Assembly (NCBI RefSeq): GCF_963677155.1
Contig: NZ_OY781884.1
Location: forward strand, 3,158,501 to 3,222,500
Direction of reading: 5' to 3'
Source: an uncultured Draconibacterium sp.
GTDB lineage: Bacteria > Bacteroidota > Bacteroidia > Bacteroidales > Prolixibacteraceae
Length of the DNA: 64,000 bases
The translations under genes and the position numbers were made by a program. The notes beneath the pieces are model-generated. The model had not been told where the DNA came from. It ran no database searches and worked only from the letters and a program-made list of their open reading frames with translations. Each line of letters begins with the position of its first letter. Position 1 is the stretch's first letter. This document shows, piece by piece, positions 1 to 8,015 of this stretch.

Positions 1-170
1 CATTTATGGCCAATTATGTTGGAATGTCAGGAGGTTACGAATGCGCTGGAAGATCATCGGTTTGGAATGAACAAGGGGAGCTAATGGGGCAAGTCGGCGA
101 TAAATCGAAAGCCTTATTAGTTTATGATACTCAAAAGGAAATAATAACTATTACTAACGGAGAGGAATAA
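1..170 (+). CDS. Carbon-nitrogen hydrolase (nitrilase family), C-terminal end only
   Basis: The window opens inside this gene; the open frame runs from base 3 to a TAA at 168-170 and gives about 55 residues. They contain FMANYVGM, then GYECAGRSSVWNEQGELM and a closing ALLVYD strand, which is the usual end of nitrilase/CN-hydrolase domains (a glycine-rich Gly/Ser turn, a conserved 'x.G.l' strand and a final beta strand). The family cleaves non-peptide C-N bonds with a Glu-Lys-Cys triad, but the triad lies upstream of the window, so the substrate and even activity cannot be judged. The next gene follows after 23 bases on the same strand and may be co-transcribed. Confidence 0.7.
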   Translation, partial: FMANYVGMSGGYECAGRSSVWNEQGELMGQVGDKSKALLVYDTQKEIITITNGEE

Positions 171-193
171 CACCTAAATATAGAACGAAAACA

Positions 194-664
194 ATGAATA
201 AATTTTTAGACAACAACCAGCTTGGCAATGAAGCAGCAGAGCTGTTTTTGCAGGATTATAATTGTGCCCAATCTGTTTTGTTAGCTTATTCTGATGTTTT
301 GCAAATAGATAAGGAAACCGCGATTAATTTGTCGTGTGGATTTGGGGGCGGGATGAGCCGGTTGCAGGAAACTTGTGGTGCTGTATCAGCAGCCTATATG
401 ATTTTTGGTTTGGCAAATGCCGATTTGAAAGATAATCCGGAAAAGGTTGCGAAGACATACACGATGGTTCAAACATTTCATAAGCAGTTTACGCAGCTAA
501 GAGGAACAACCGTTTGTAAAACCTTAATCAGTTGTGACTTAAATACTGAAGATGGTCAGAAGTATTTTAAAGCCAATAACTTGAAAGCGGATGTCTGCGA
601 GGGGTGTATCCGCGATTCAGTTAAGCTGATAAATGAAATAATCCGAGAATCTCACCGGGAATAA
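194..664 (+). CDS. C_GCAxxG_C_C family redox-type protein
   Basis: A 156-residue soluble protein with the hallmark cysteine pattern of the C_GCAxxG_C_C family: NCAQSVL near residue 24, CGFGGGMSRLQETCGAVS around residues 48-65, a cysteine in TVCKTLISC around 107-113 and CEGCIRD near 134-138. The family is small, of unknown biochemical role, and probably binds metal or does thiol redox chemistry; members are common in anaerobes. Here the N-terminal motif reads YNCAQSVLLAY. No signal peptide is visible, so a cytoplasmic location is expected. It follows the nitrilase-like gene closely on the same strand. Family assignment is firm; function is not known. Confidence 0.85.
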   Translation: MNKFLDNNQLGNEAAELFLQDYNCAQSVLLAYSDVLQIDKETAINLSCGFGGGMSRLQETCGAVSAAYMIFGLANADLKDNPEKVAKTYTMVQTFHKQFTQLRGTTVCKTLISCDLNTEDGQKYFKANNLKADVCEGCIRDSVKLINEIIRESHRE

Positions 665-715
665 TTTTCTCCTATTCCGGATGATAATTCACTCATATTT
701 TAAGCCCGATCTTCT

Positions 716-1540
716 TTAATTTGGGTTTTGCCGGCCTTTAAGAAAGGTGATAATACCACCAGCAGATGCCAGCACAAAAAAGTATTCGGCAATAATGCCA
801 ATGTAGAAAAAAAGTGATTCTTCACTTCCGGTTTTGCCCGAATGTACATTATGAACAATTACACCGGCAATCGCAACAGGAAGCGAGACTACCGCTATAG
901 TCAACGTGCCTTTTAACCTTTTTTGGAGTTTTTCTACTAATGCCACTTCCATTTCTGGGGAGAAAAAGGAGTGCTTTTTTCGGAGGATTACGCCCAAATA
1001 AATCCAAAATGCCAATGAAAGAATTATCCCCCAGGGAAACGCGAAGAAGATCATAACCATTACGCCTAATCCAATTCCCAAGCCGTTTAGTAGCTTCTTG
1101 TCAGCCGCAGTTTGAATTTGGTTATTTATTGGTTTTATCGACGCGGCTATAAAAGTTAGTATTGCGGCAGTTAGGTCGCAAAAGATACTTGTAAACATCA
1201 AAAAGGAAATGTATAGGACATCCTTATTGTCGAGGTATGCAAAAGCCCCGTCGGTATCAATTAATCCCAAAAGAAGCAGAACAACACCGATAGCGATGTA
1301 TCCTCCAATCCGTATGTTGTCGTTATGTCTGCTTCTTTTAATAATTAGCAGGTAGCCGAACAACAGTGCCAGGCGAAATATAATTGCCAGAGATATTCCA
1401 ATTAAAGCGCCTGTATTGGCTGAGCCGGGTAGTGTTTTGGTATAAACTCCGGGCGCAACAATGAGTAAAAAAAGGATTGACAGTAACAATATACTGACAG
1501 CAATAACCAAAAGCCTGATATGTCCCTGTGTAATTTTCAT
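716..1540 (-). CDS. Multi-pass membrane protein of unknown function
   Basis: An integral membrane protein of 274 residues when read from the ATG at 1538-1540. The frame is open 14 codons further upstream, but that extension is polar and unlike a membrane protein N-terminus, whereas MKITQGHIRLL leads straight into the first hydrophobic segment. I count about seven or eight hydrophobic stretches, for example LLVIAVSILLLSILFLLIV at the start and YIGIIAEYFFVLASAGGII near the end, with a short RKKHSF basic loop in the middle. No known motif, cofactor site or catalytic residue was recognised. Neighbours (redox protein, RNA helicase) do not suggest a role. Confidence 0.6.
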   Translation of the reverse strand: MKITQGHIRLLVIAVSILLLSILFLLIVAPGVYTKTLPGSANTGALIGISLAIIFRLALLFGYLLIIKRSRHNDNIRIGGYIAIGVVLLLLGLIDTDGAFAYLDNKDVLYISFLMFTSIFCDLTAAILTFIAASIKPINNQIQTAADKKLLNGLGIGLGVMVMIFFAFPWGIILSLAFWIYLGVILRKKHSFFSPEMEVALVEKLQKRLKGTLTIAVVSLPVAIAGVIVHNVHSGKTGSEESLFFYIGIIAEYFFVLASAGGIITFLKGRQNPN

Positions 1541-1773
1541 TGTAACTTGTTTAATCCCGCGTTGCTCCACATTTACACGCAACGATACCTTTTTTTACAT
1601 AAATATTCTAAAAAAGGTTACGGGATTTCTTCAGTTGAAATCACTTAGGATTTCGGAGGATTTCCACGGTTTAGGATGCAAAACTTTCGGTAATAAGTTG
1701 TTGTGCTTCCTGTTACGCAAAAATCAACTTAAGGAAAATGAAACTGGGAAGATGGATATTTTTGAGTGCTTCA

Positions 1774-3084
1774 TTAAATAAGCGAAATGCGAACTTTTTT
1801 ATTTTTCAACTTAGTGTTGCTAACTGCCGGAATTACTGCCTCAACTTTATCCGACCGAACAGCTACAAAAGCGCAGTCGTGTTTTAATTCGATCACACCT
1901 AATTCATCTTTGCCGAGTTTACCTTGTTTAAAAAACAGTCCGGCAATATCGCCTTTCGAAATTTTATCTTTCCGTCCGCCCGAAACAAAAAGCGTATCCC
2001 AACCTGTTAGTGCGGGTAGAGGTGCATCTGTCAGTTCCTCAATTTTGGTAGGTTGAATAAAATCAGGATAATTTTCCCCTTCCCATTTTAGTATATAAGC
2101 AGTTCCTTCACTGTGCATTCGAGCTGTTCGCCCATTGCGGTGTGTAAATTCCTGAAAACGTAAGGGAAGATGGTAATGCAGAATAAATTTTAACTCAGGA
2201 ATATCTAAACCGCGCGCTGCCAGATCGGTTGCTATAATTAACCGGAGCGTGCCGTTTCTGAATTTAATCAGTACCCGCTCTCGGTCGGTTTGTTCCATGC
2301 CTCCATAAAAAGTACCGTGGCTAATCCCGTTATCAGTAAGAAAAGTACTAACCCGGTCAATTGATTCTTTAAAATTGCAAAAGATAATGCCGGGTTGGTT
2401 TCCTAAATGTCGCAAAGCTTTTACCAATGTTTCCAGTTTATCTTTCTCGGGCGAAACAATAGTTTTTATCTCCAGTTCAGGAATCTCATCTTTCAGAAAA
2501 TTGACACTGAGCGGGTTATTAAAAGCCAGAAACTCGGGGATGCGCACACGATGAGTTGCCGATGTAAGAATCTTTTTCTCTACTTCGGGAAGGAAAGATA
2601 CAATGTCTTGCATATCTTTTTCAAAACCAATTTCCAGCGATTTATCAAACTCATCAAGAACGAGCGTTTTTATTTTGTGCGTATAAAACGTTTCACGTCG
2701 CATGTGGTCGGCAATTCTTCCCGGCGTACCAATTAAAATTGCTGGTGGCCGGTTTAAATCAATTCGGTCTTTACTAAAATTTCGTCCTCCGTAAAAAGCA
2801 TTGCATTTATAACCTGTACCCATATCGCGGGTAACCTGCTCAATTTGTATCGCCAGTTCGCGCGAAGGAACTAGAATTAACACCTGTACAAATTCGCAAT
2901 CCGAATCGAGTTCTGCAATAATGGGTAACATAAAGGCCAGCGTTTTTCCTGTTCCGGTTGGCGAAAGTAAAATGGTATTATCGGCTTTATGAATGGCAAG
3001 TTTTGCCTCCTCCTGCATCGGATTAAGCTTTTCGATATTTAGCTTGCTGAGAATATTTTTCTGGTTCTTCTTTTTTCCTGACAT
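1774..3084 (-). CDS. DEAD-box family ATP-dependent RNA helicase with DbpA-type RNA-binding tail
   Basis: A 436-residue helicase with all core motifs: Q-motif glutamine in LNPMQEEA (about residue 24), Walker A SPTGTGKT (residues 41-48), the Ia motif PSRELA, TPGRI, motif II written DEFD instead of DEAD, SATH for motif III, and the C-terminal RecA motifs IIATDLAARGLDIP and HRNGRTAR. The last 65 or so residues (KISKGDIAGLFFKQGKLG onward) match the DbpA/CsdA RNA-recognition domain that in DbpA binds 23S rRNA hairpin 92. This suggests a role in ribosome assembly or RNA remodelling. The start ATG lies only a few bases from a TACCTTTG box on the same strand, so the message may be leaderless. The DEFD variant is seen in other Bacteroidota helicases. 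Confidence 0.9.
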   Translation of the reverse strand: MSGKKKNQKNILSKLNIEKLNPMQEEAKLAIHKADNTILLSPTGTGKTLAFMLPIIAELDSDCEFVQVLILVPSRELAIQIEQVTRDMGTGYKCNAFYGGRNFSKDRIDLNRPPAILIGTPGRIADHMRRETFYTHKIKTLVLDEFDKSLEIGFEKDMQDIVSFLPEVEKKILTSATHRVRIPEFLAFNNPLSVNFLKDEIPELEIKTIVSPEKDKLETLVKALRHLGNQPGIIFCNFKESIDRVSTFLTDNGISHGTFYGGMEQTDRERVLIKFRNGTLRLIIATDLAARGLDIPELKFILHYHLPLRFQEFTHRNGRTARMHSEGTAYILKWEGENYPDFIQPTKIEELTDAPLPALTGWDTLFVSGGRKDKISKGDIAGLFFKQGKLGKDELGVIELKHDCAFVAVRSDKVEAVIPAVSNTKLKNKKVRISLI

Positions 3085-3088
3085 GGCG

Positions 3089-3096
3089 CAAAGGTA
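3089..3096 (-). promoter_or_regulatory. Promoter-like -7 box (TACCTTTG) of the helicase gene
   Basis: Read on the minus strand this is TACCTTTG, an exact match to the Bacteroidota TAnnTTTG -7 element. The helicase ATG starts five bases downstream, so transcription would begin at or next to the start codon. A clear TTG -33 element was not seen. Confidence 0.4.
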
Positions 3097-3174
3097 AGTT
3101 TAATTCGTTGAGTTTGATTGAAAAGAAGTTTTACGCCATGTAATATTATCGCGCCGATTAAAATGTCTTTGAAA

Positions 3175-3633
3175 TTAATTCGCGTTCGTGCAGAAAATCC
3201 GCTTCATCAATGTTCCAACATTTCTGTTTATTTGCTGTGAAAAGTGTCTTGCAACAAAGCTTTCAACATCGGGAATACCAAATCGTTTATCTTCTCCTTC
3301 GCCTCCGTTCCTCTTTTGTAAGTTTGATCGACTGTACAAACTGTATACTTTATTCATTGATACCAATGTTAGGCCAATGTATTTGTGAACAGATTCCCAT
3401 TTGCCGGTTTTTAACAGGCCAAACCACATATTAAAATTTCTGAATTGCTGTTTCTTGGTGTCGATGTCAACACCGGAATAGGAGCCCAGTAGAAACCACC
3501 CCAATATAGCGTGAATACTGAAAATAATCCAGGCTTGCTCGAATAACGACATTATACCAACAACGACAAAATAGATGCCGATAAAACGATACGGGCCTTC
3601 AAGCGTTTTTGAAATTTTGTTGGAAACGAGCAT
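3175..3633 (-). CDS. Small membrane protein of unknown function
   Basis: A 152-residue protein with two hydrophobic segments close to the N-terminus (FIGIYFVVVGIMSLF and WIIFSIHAILGWFLLGS, about residues 17-48), followed by a soluble part with a YIGLTLVSMNKVYSL stretch and a basic C-terminus. No motif was recognised. It sits between the helicase and the DNA glycosylase, all on the minus strand but separated by 90 and 49 bases, so a shared transcript is possible. It could be an orphan membrane protein; I have no functional suggestion. Confidence 0.5.
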   Translation of the reverse strand: MLVSNKISKTLEGPYRFIGIYFVVVGIMSLFEQAWIIFSIHAILGWFLLGSYSGVDIDTKKQQFRNFNMWFGLLKTGKWESVHKYIGLTLVSMNKVYSLYSRSNLQKRNGGEGEDKRFGIPDVESFVARHFSQQINRNVGTLMKRIFCTNAN

Positions 3634-3682
3634 AGTTTAAAGGTAATGAAAATCTTTACCGTGTGATTTTCTGCTTTAACTT

Positions 3683-4318
3683 TTACTCCAGAACCAGTTT
3701 ACGTTTTTGAATATAAAAATGCCACAAAATATAAGTTGCCACTGAGCGGTTAGGCGAAAAACGTTTCATGTACTCAACAATCTCTACTTTTGTGGCTTCG
3801 GGTGGAACAAGTTTTAATTCGTATACCGCTTTTATAGTTGCCAGATCTCCGGGAGGGAAAATGTTAGAATAGTGAAGGCTCATTAAAACATACATATCGA
3901 CAGTCCAGTTGCCTATGCCTTTTAGTTTTGTCAGAATTTCTCGGATGGTGGCTTCTTCCATTTCGTTAATTTCCGCGAGCTTGAGTTTGCCGCTTACAAT
4001 TTCGTTGGCAAGAATACGAGTGTACTGAATTTTTTGGCGACTAAAATAACAGGCCCGCAACTCTTCATCCGATAGTTTTAACAGGTTTTCAGGAGTAACA
4101 TCCTTTATTTTATCGAGCAATTTATTGTAAGCCGCCTTTGCCGATGCCAGTGAAACCTGTTGTTCTAAAATAGTGAGAATGAGTGTGGCGAAATCTGGTT
4201 TGCGATACCACAGCGGAGGGTAATCGTATTCCTTTATTACAGTCTCTAATTTTGGCTCAACTGTGGTACACCATTCGCAAAGTTCTTTAAAATGGCTTTC
4301 GTTTTTAATTTTGGTCAT
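3683..4318 (-). CDS. AlkA-type DNA-3-methyladenine glycosylase (HhH-GPD family)
   Basis: A 211-residue base-excision repair enzyme. The helix-hairpin-helix is seen in LTKLKGIGNWTVDMYVLM, and the catalytic aspartate of the GPD loop is D158 in FPPGDLAT. Upstream, TLILTILEQQVSLASA matches the conserved helix of the AlkA/MPG-II group (Q and S in 'iieQQvS'). The family flips out and cleaves alkylated purines from DNA. It lacks the extra N-terminal domain of E. coli AlkA, which fits the shorter 'DNA-3-methyladenine glycosylase 2' forms common outside enterics. No iron-sulfur cysteine loop is present, so it is not an endonuclease III/MutY type. Exact damage specificity is inferred from the family. 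Confidence 0.85.
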   Translation of the reverse strand: MTKIKNESHFKELCEWCTTVEPKLETVIKEYDYPPLWYRKPDFATLILTILEQQVSLASAKAAYNKLLDKIKDVTPENLLKLSDEELRACYFSRQKIQYTRILANEIVSGKLKLAEINEMEEATIREILTKLKGIGNWTVDMYVLMSLHYSNIFPPGDLATIKAVYELKLVPPEATKVEIVEYMKRFSPNRSVATYILWHFYIQKRKLVLE

Positions 4319-4371
4319 ATTGTAAAATACTTATCACAAACAACTGATTTCAGACAGATATGTTCAATAAA

Positions 4372-4398
4372 AAAGAGGAACGCCTGGCGTCCCTCTTT
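4372..4398 (-). terminator. Rho-independent terminator after the PHP phosphodiesterase gene
   Basis: A hairpin with outer arms AAAGAGG/CCTCTTT and inner arms ACGC/GCGT around a three-base loop, with one mismatch between. On the minus strand it is followed by a run of T. It closes the operon that runs from the SusC gene or the genes before it to the PHP gene. Confidence 0.75.
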
Positions 4399-4511
4399 GA
4401 AGGCAATACCGAATTAAATAAATGAAAATCTTCTCTCGTAAGATTGTTTTCTGCCTTCAGTGAGAAAAAACGATAATTGCGTATTGTAGTACTACTAAAT
4501 CAGTGTTGATC

Positions 4512-5594
4512 TTATAGGTTTAATTTAAGTTTCAGATTTTCAGTTCCTTTTGTAAACAAGTTCTTTACCTCAACTACATTGTCAAAATCATTCGGAATAG
4601 TTACTATTGTTTCTCCGTTGGCGGGAATAGTAAAAAGCTTTTCTTCCGATGATAATATGAATGGAACATCTGATGTATTGGCGATGATATAGGCCTTCCC
4701 TTTTTTATGTTCCTGGTAAAACTTAATTTTTACTGAAGCCTCGAAAATTGCTTTCAGGTATTCTTCCTTACCAGCCAAAATATTTCCGAAATAGGCCACT
4801 GTGCGGTTGGCAAACAAGGCTTCACGAAGTGATTCAAGCGAGCGTTCTTTTGCCAGTACCAATGTCATTGGGCGGTGGTAATCTTTCAGGTTGTACATTT
4901 CTGAATTTATTCCGTGAATATCGGATGCGGCGTGTGGCGCAATGTTTTTATCCATACACCAGTCGAGCGCAATGGGGTACCATTCTTTTTCGTTAAATAC
5001 CTCTATTGCATTTAGCATTCCGTTTTCCATGAGTTCGGAGTGTTCATCCCACCACATACAAGTATCGGGTTGTTGGGCTTTCCAGCCCGGGTGGTTCCAT
5101 ATGAAATATGCCCCTTGTTTTTTAGCTTCTGCAAAAGCATCGTGCCAGTTTTCGACATCAAGTGCCTGTGTATCTTTTAAAAACAGGGTATTGAAATGCC
5201 CCGGAGCCATGCTGCGTGTAATCTCACCGGCTTTTATAAGAATGATATTTTTTTGCTGTGCGCGTGGTAGAGCAATTTCATATGATGAATTGTCGTCTCC
5301 ATTCACATATTTTTTTGATGGATTACGTTCAATATGATCGGTAATTGCAATGGCATCAAGCCCTTCGTTGTAAGCTTCGTCAACGCGAACCGTTGGCCAC
5401 ACAACGCCATCGGAAAAAATGGTGTGCATATGAAAATCGCATTTTAAGGTTTGGTAGCCCAAAATGTCAGGGATGTTTATTGTTTTGCGCGAATTCTTGT
5501 TTAAGAGTTCCGGCATTTGAATGTTATTTACATTTTGCGCAAAAACGTTCGTTGCACAAAAAATTACAAGAAATGTAAAAAGTATTGATTTCAT
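4512..5594 (-). CDS. PHP-domain phosphodiesterase, secreted (Sb-PDE-like)
   Basis: A 360-residue exported protein: an N-terminal signal peptide (FTFLVIFCATNVFAQ) is followed by a PHP metal-dependent phosphoesterase domain. The first PHP motif is DFHMHTIFSDGV (about residues 53-64), the second is AITDHIE, and later histidines occur in GHFNTLF, IWNHPGW and APHAASDIHG. The last ~80 residues look like a small beta-rich accessory domain. The nearest family I can name is the Sb-PDE type of PHP phosphodiesterases that hydrolyse organic phosphodiesters. It lies 12 bases after the GDPD-like gene and downstream of SusD/SusC, so it probably works in the periplasm on a phosphodiester brought in by that system. 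Substrate is not known. Confidence 0.8.
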   Translation of the reverse strand: MKSILFTFLVIFCATNVFAQNVNNIQMPELLNKNSRKTINIPDILGYQTLKCDFHMHTIFSDGVVWPTVRVDEAYNEGLDAIAITDHIERNPSKKYVNGDDNSSYEIALPRAQQKNIILIKAGEITRSMAPGHFNTLFLKDTQALDVENWHDAFAEAKKQGAYFIWNHPGWKAQQPDTCMWWDEHSELMENGMLNAIEVFNEKEWYPIALDWCMDKNIAPHAASDIHGINSEMYNLKDYHRPMTLVLAKERSLESLREALFANRTVAYFGNILAGKEEYLKAIFEASVKIKFYQEHKKGKAYIIANTSDVPFILSSEEKLFTIPANGETIVTIPNDFDNVVEVKNLFTKGTENLKLKLNL

Positions 5595-5606
5595 TTTTTC
5601 TACTAT

Positions 5607-6380
5607 TTAATTGATTTGATTTAAATATTTTCGAAGGTTTTCCGGTGAATCGGTATTGATATAATCTGCCCCGATTGATATCAGGAAGTCATACATCTTT
5701 TCGTTGTCACCGGTATTCCAAAAACGAATTGGTTTATGTTTTGCGTGACAAGCGTTTACAAATTTTATAAGCTTTTGTTTTTCGCTGTTTGAGAGGTTGC
5801 CTTCTCCGCGCCACTTTGTAAATGCTGAAAAGTTTTGACTAATAATTGCAACTTTTCCGGCGTTTATTCCTTCTGCGTCACCCGGTTTTCGCCCATCGAA
5901 GAAAATAAAAGAAGCATAGTTATTATAGAATTCAGGATTGGGTCTGTTGCCAGAAATAATAACTTTAATTCCATCGTCTGAAAAAATATCAGGATATTTC
6001 AACAAGGTATTTTGAATTTCGTTTAGTGTTGGAACAGCCTCGGATTTAATGTCGAGCATCAAATGAAAATCCGGTTTTGCATCCTGCTTTAACAGGTATC
6101 TTTTTAGCGGTATAATGTAGCTATTCTCAAAGGTATTTTTTTGTGTTATTTCTTCCTTTGTGTGGGCAACATATAGTTTCCCATCGATTAGGAATATATC
6201 TGCCTCGATGGATTTTGCACTGGCATTTAAAGCATTTATTAGCGGTTTTTCACTTAAATAGTCGTTATGAGCGTGGATATAAATTTTGCGATTATGTGAT
6301 TGTGCTTTAACGCTAAAACTTCCGGCAAAGATTAGGCAACAAATAAAAAAGTGCTTAAACGTGGCTGATTTGGCTTTCAT
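5607..6380 (-). CDS. Glycerophosphodiester phosphodiesterase / PI-PLC-like secreted enzyme
   Basis: A 257-residue protein with a signal peptide (hydrophobic FFICCLIFAGSFSVKAQ) and the features of the bacterial AIM6/PI-PLC-like branch of the GDPD superfamily: IHAHNDYLSEKPLINAL (catalytic His and the HNDYL motif), SIEADIFLIDGKLYVAH (metal-binding Glu-x-Asp and the second His), a mid-domain LMLDIKSE strand and the terminal YINTDSPENLRKYL. These enzymes cleave glycerophosphodiesters or phosphoinositide-type headgroups. It sits between SusD and the PHP phosphodiesterase on one strand, with a 12-base gap to the latter. Two different phosphodiesterases in one operon suggest sequential or complementary cleavage of imported phosphodiesters. 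Confidence 0.8.
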   Translation of the reverse strand: MKAKSATFKHFFICCLIFAGSFSVKAQSHNRKIYIHAHNDYLSEKPLINALNASAKSIEADIFLIDGKLYVAHTKEEITQKNTFENSYIIPLKRYLLKQDAKPDFHLMLDIKSEAVPTLNEIQNTLLKYPDIFSDDGIKVIISGNRPNPEFYNNYASFIFFDGRKPGDAEGINAGKVAIISQNFSAFTKWRGEGNLSNSEKQKLIKFVNACHAKHKPIRFWNTGDNEKMYDFLISIGADYINTDSPENLRKYLNQIN

Positions 6381-6448
6381 CTGAATAATATTAATGGTTT
6401 AAATGTTGGTAAACTAATAGGTTCATGTTCGCAGTTTGAGAAAGATTT

Positions 6449-6478
6449 AAAGGCCTGTATAAATATACACAGACCTTT
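6449..6478 (-). terminator. Possible weak terminator after the SusD gene
   Basis: Arms AAAGG/CCTTT and CTGT/ACAG with one mismatch and a ten-base loop. It lies between SusD and the GDPD-like gene. It lacks a long T run, so it may only attenuate transcription or do nothing. Confidence 0.35.
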
Positions 6479-6508
6479 AGTAATAAATCTATGAAAAAAG
6501 AGAGCGTG

Positions 6509-7987
6509 CTATTTTAACCACCATGTAGTTTCTCTGATTTTGTCGTTACCTTCTCCAAATTGTGCAGAAATTGCAGCGCTTACATGTTTGCTGTTTTGCT
6601 GGTATTCGCTGGTTGGGTACATCCATCGCAATGGTGGAGTATTTGTGCCATCAACTCTAAACTCTGGATAACCGGTGCGTAAATGATCAAAATACATCCG
6701 CCATCCGCCTTGCAGAAATGATGGAATATATTTCTGAAGCATTATCAGCTTTAGTTTCTCTTTGTTTGATGAAGCATTGGCAAAATCAACCAATTCGCCT
6801 TGCAAATATGCATTTGCTGCATTGGTATTTACATAAGCAGCATAATCGGCAGCATGGGAGTTGTAAAACTCAAACGATGCTTTTACCGCATTTTCGTAGT
6901 GCTCTTTGCCCGAGGTGTTGATCCATCCACGTACAGCGGCTTCGGCAAGAATTAGCTGAACTTCGGTATATCCCAAAAATACATGAGGTTCGGTTGTCGG
7001 GTCGGTGGTGTATCTCAGGTTTACTTTCGATGCTTTTCCGGCTGCTGCTTTTAGGTTTACCTCGTTATAAGGAGCAATCGGGTCGCCACCTTCGTAGGCC
7101 GAAAAATCGTTTATGCCCAAACCGGCTTCTTTTGCATTACGTGTTTGTCCGCAAAAAATAAATAATCGCGGATCGTTCAAATCCTGCAGACGCTTCACGT
7201 ATGTTGAGTCCATGTATCGGGCCGAGCCATAGCTACTGCTGTTGTATTCGGTATAACGACTTCCCAATTCGTCGATAAAAACGAGTTGTCCGTTGTCGGT
7301 ATTCGATTCAATAATTGGCGAGTTGTTGTAAATGTTTGCAAAGGTGTTTTTAACGTTCAAATCAGAATCCGATTCTTTTTTTGAAAGAGTGATGAGTACT
7401 TTTAAACGAAACGAGTTGATACATTTACGCCACTGGCTTGTGCTTCCATTGTAAATAATATCGCCAGCAATAATGCTGTTGTCGTTGGCCAGCAAGGCAT
7501 CAGCTTCTTCCAGCTCCTTCAATATTCCTTTAAAAATTTCCTTTTGCGAATCGTAAACCGGGGCAAATACTTCGTCGGTTTCTCCTTTCAAAGCATCAGA
7601 ATAAGGTATGTCGCCAAAAGTTAGTGTGAGATTATAAAAATAATAGGCACGGAAAAATTTTCCCAATGCGGTATAAGCTGTGTTTTCAATACGTTCTGCT
7701 TCCTCCATCATTTTTGTAATATTCCGTAGTTTTGCATAATCGCCAAAACCCGCACGGTTCCAGTTGTAGTACTGGTTCGCATTTTCTCCATCGGTTTGCA
7801 CTACCATTCGTGCGGCAAACATTGGGTCTAGTCCTTCAACCTGAAAAGCATTCCATTCAATATCGGTAAGTAAAAGCTGCGGATGCGTTTCGGGTACATT
7901 GTTTGGGTTCTCGTTTAGCTCTTCCAAATTGCTGCAAGAACTGAATACCCAAACCAAAAGTATTGCTGATAATATATATTTCTTCAT
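6509..7987 (-). CDS. SusD/RagB-family nutrient-binding outer-membrane lipoprotein
   Basis: A 492-residue lipoprotein: the lipobox VFSSC places the lipidated cysteine at residue 18, and the mature part begins NLEELNENPNNVPETHPQLL, the typical opening of the SusD-like group 2 family. A TPR-like helical body follows, and the conserved SusD motif region FLGYTEVQLILAEAA is visible around residue 340. SusD proteins sit on the cell surface and cap their SusC partner, catching a substrate for uptake. It lies 28 bases downstream of SusC. Unlike most such pairs, no glycoside hydrolase is near; phosphoesterases are, so the substrate may be a phosphate-bearing organic compound (inference). Confidence 0.92.
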   Translation of the reverse strand: MKKYILSAILLVWVFSSCSNLEELNENPNNVPETHPQLLLTDIEWNAFQVEGLDPMFAARMVVQTDGENANQYYNWNRAGFGDYAKLRNITKMMEEAERIENTAYTALGKFFRAYYFYNLTLTFGDIPYSDALKGETDEVFAPVYDSQKEIFKGILKELEEADALLANDNSIIAGDIIYNGSTSQWRKCINSFRLKVLITLSKKESDSDLNVKNTFANIYNNSPIIESNTDNGQLVFIDELGSRYTEYNSSSYGSARYMDSTYVKRLQDLNDPRLFIFCGQTRNAKEAGLGINDFSAYEGGDPIAPYNEVNLKAAAGKASKVNLRYTTDPTTEPHVFLGYTEVQLILAEAAVRGWINTSGKEHYENAVKASFEFYNSHAADYAAYVNTNAANAYLQGELVDFANASSNKEKLKLIMLQKYIPSFLQGGWRMYFDHLRTGYPEFRVDGTNTPPLRWMYPTSEYQQNSKHVSAAISAQFGEGNDKIRETTWWLK

Positions 7988-8015
7988 CGTGGTAAAATTT
8001 AATTGTTAGTGTTTT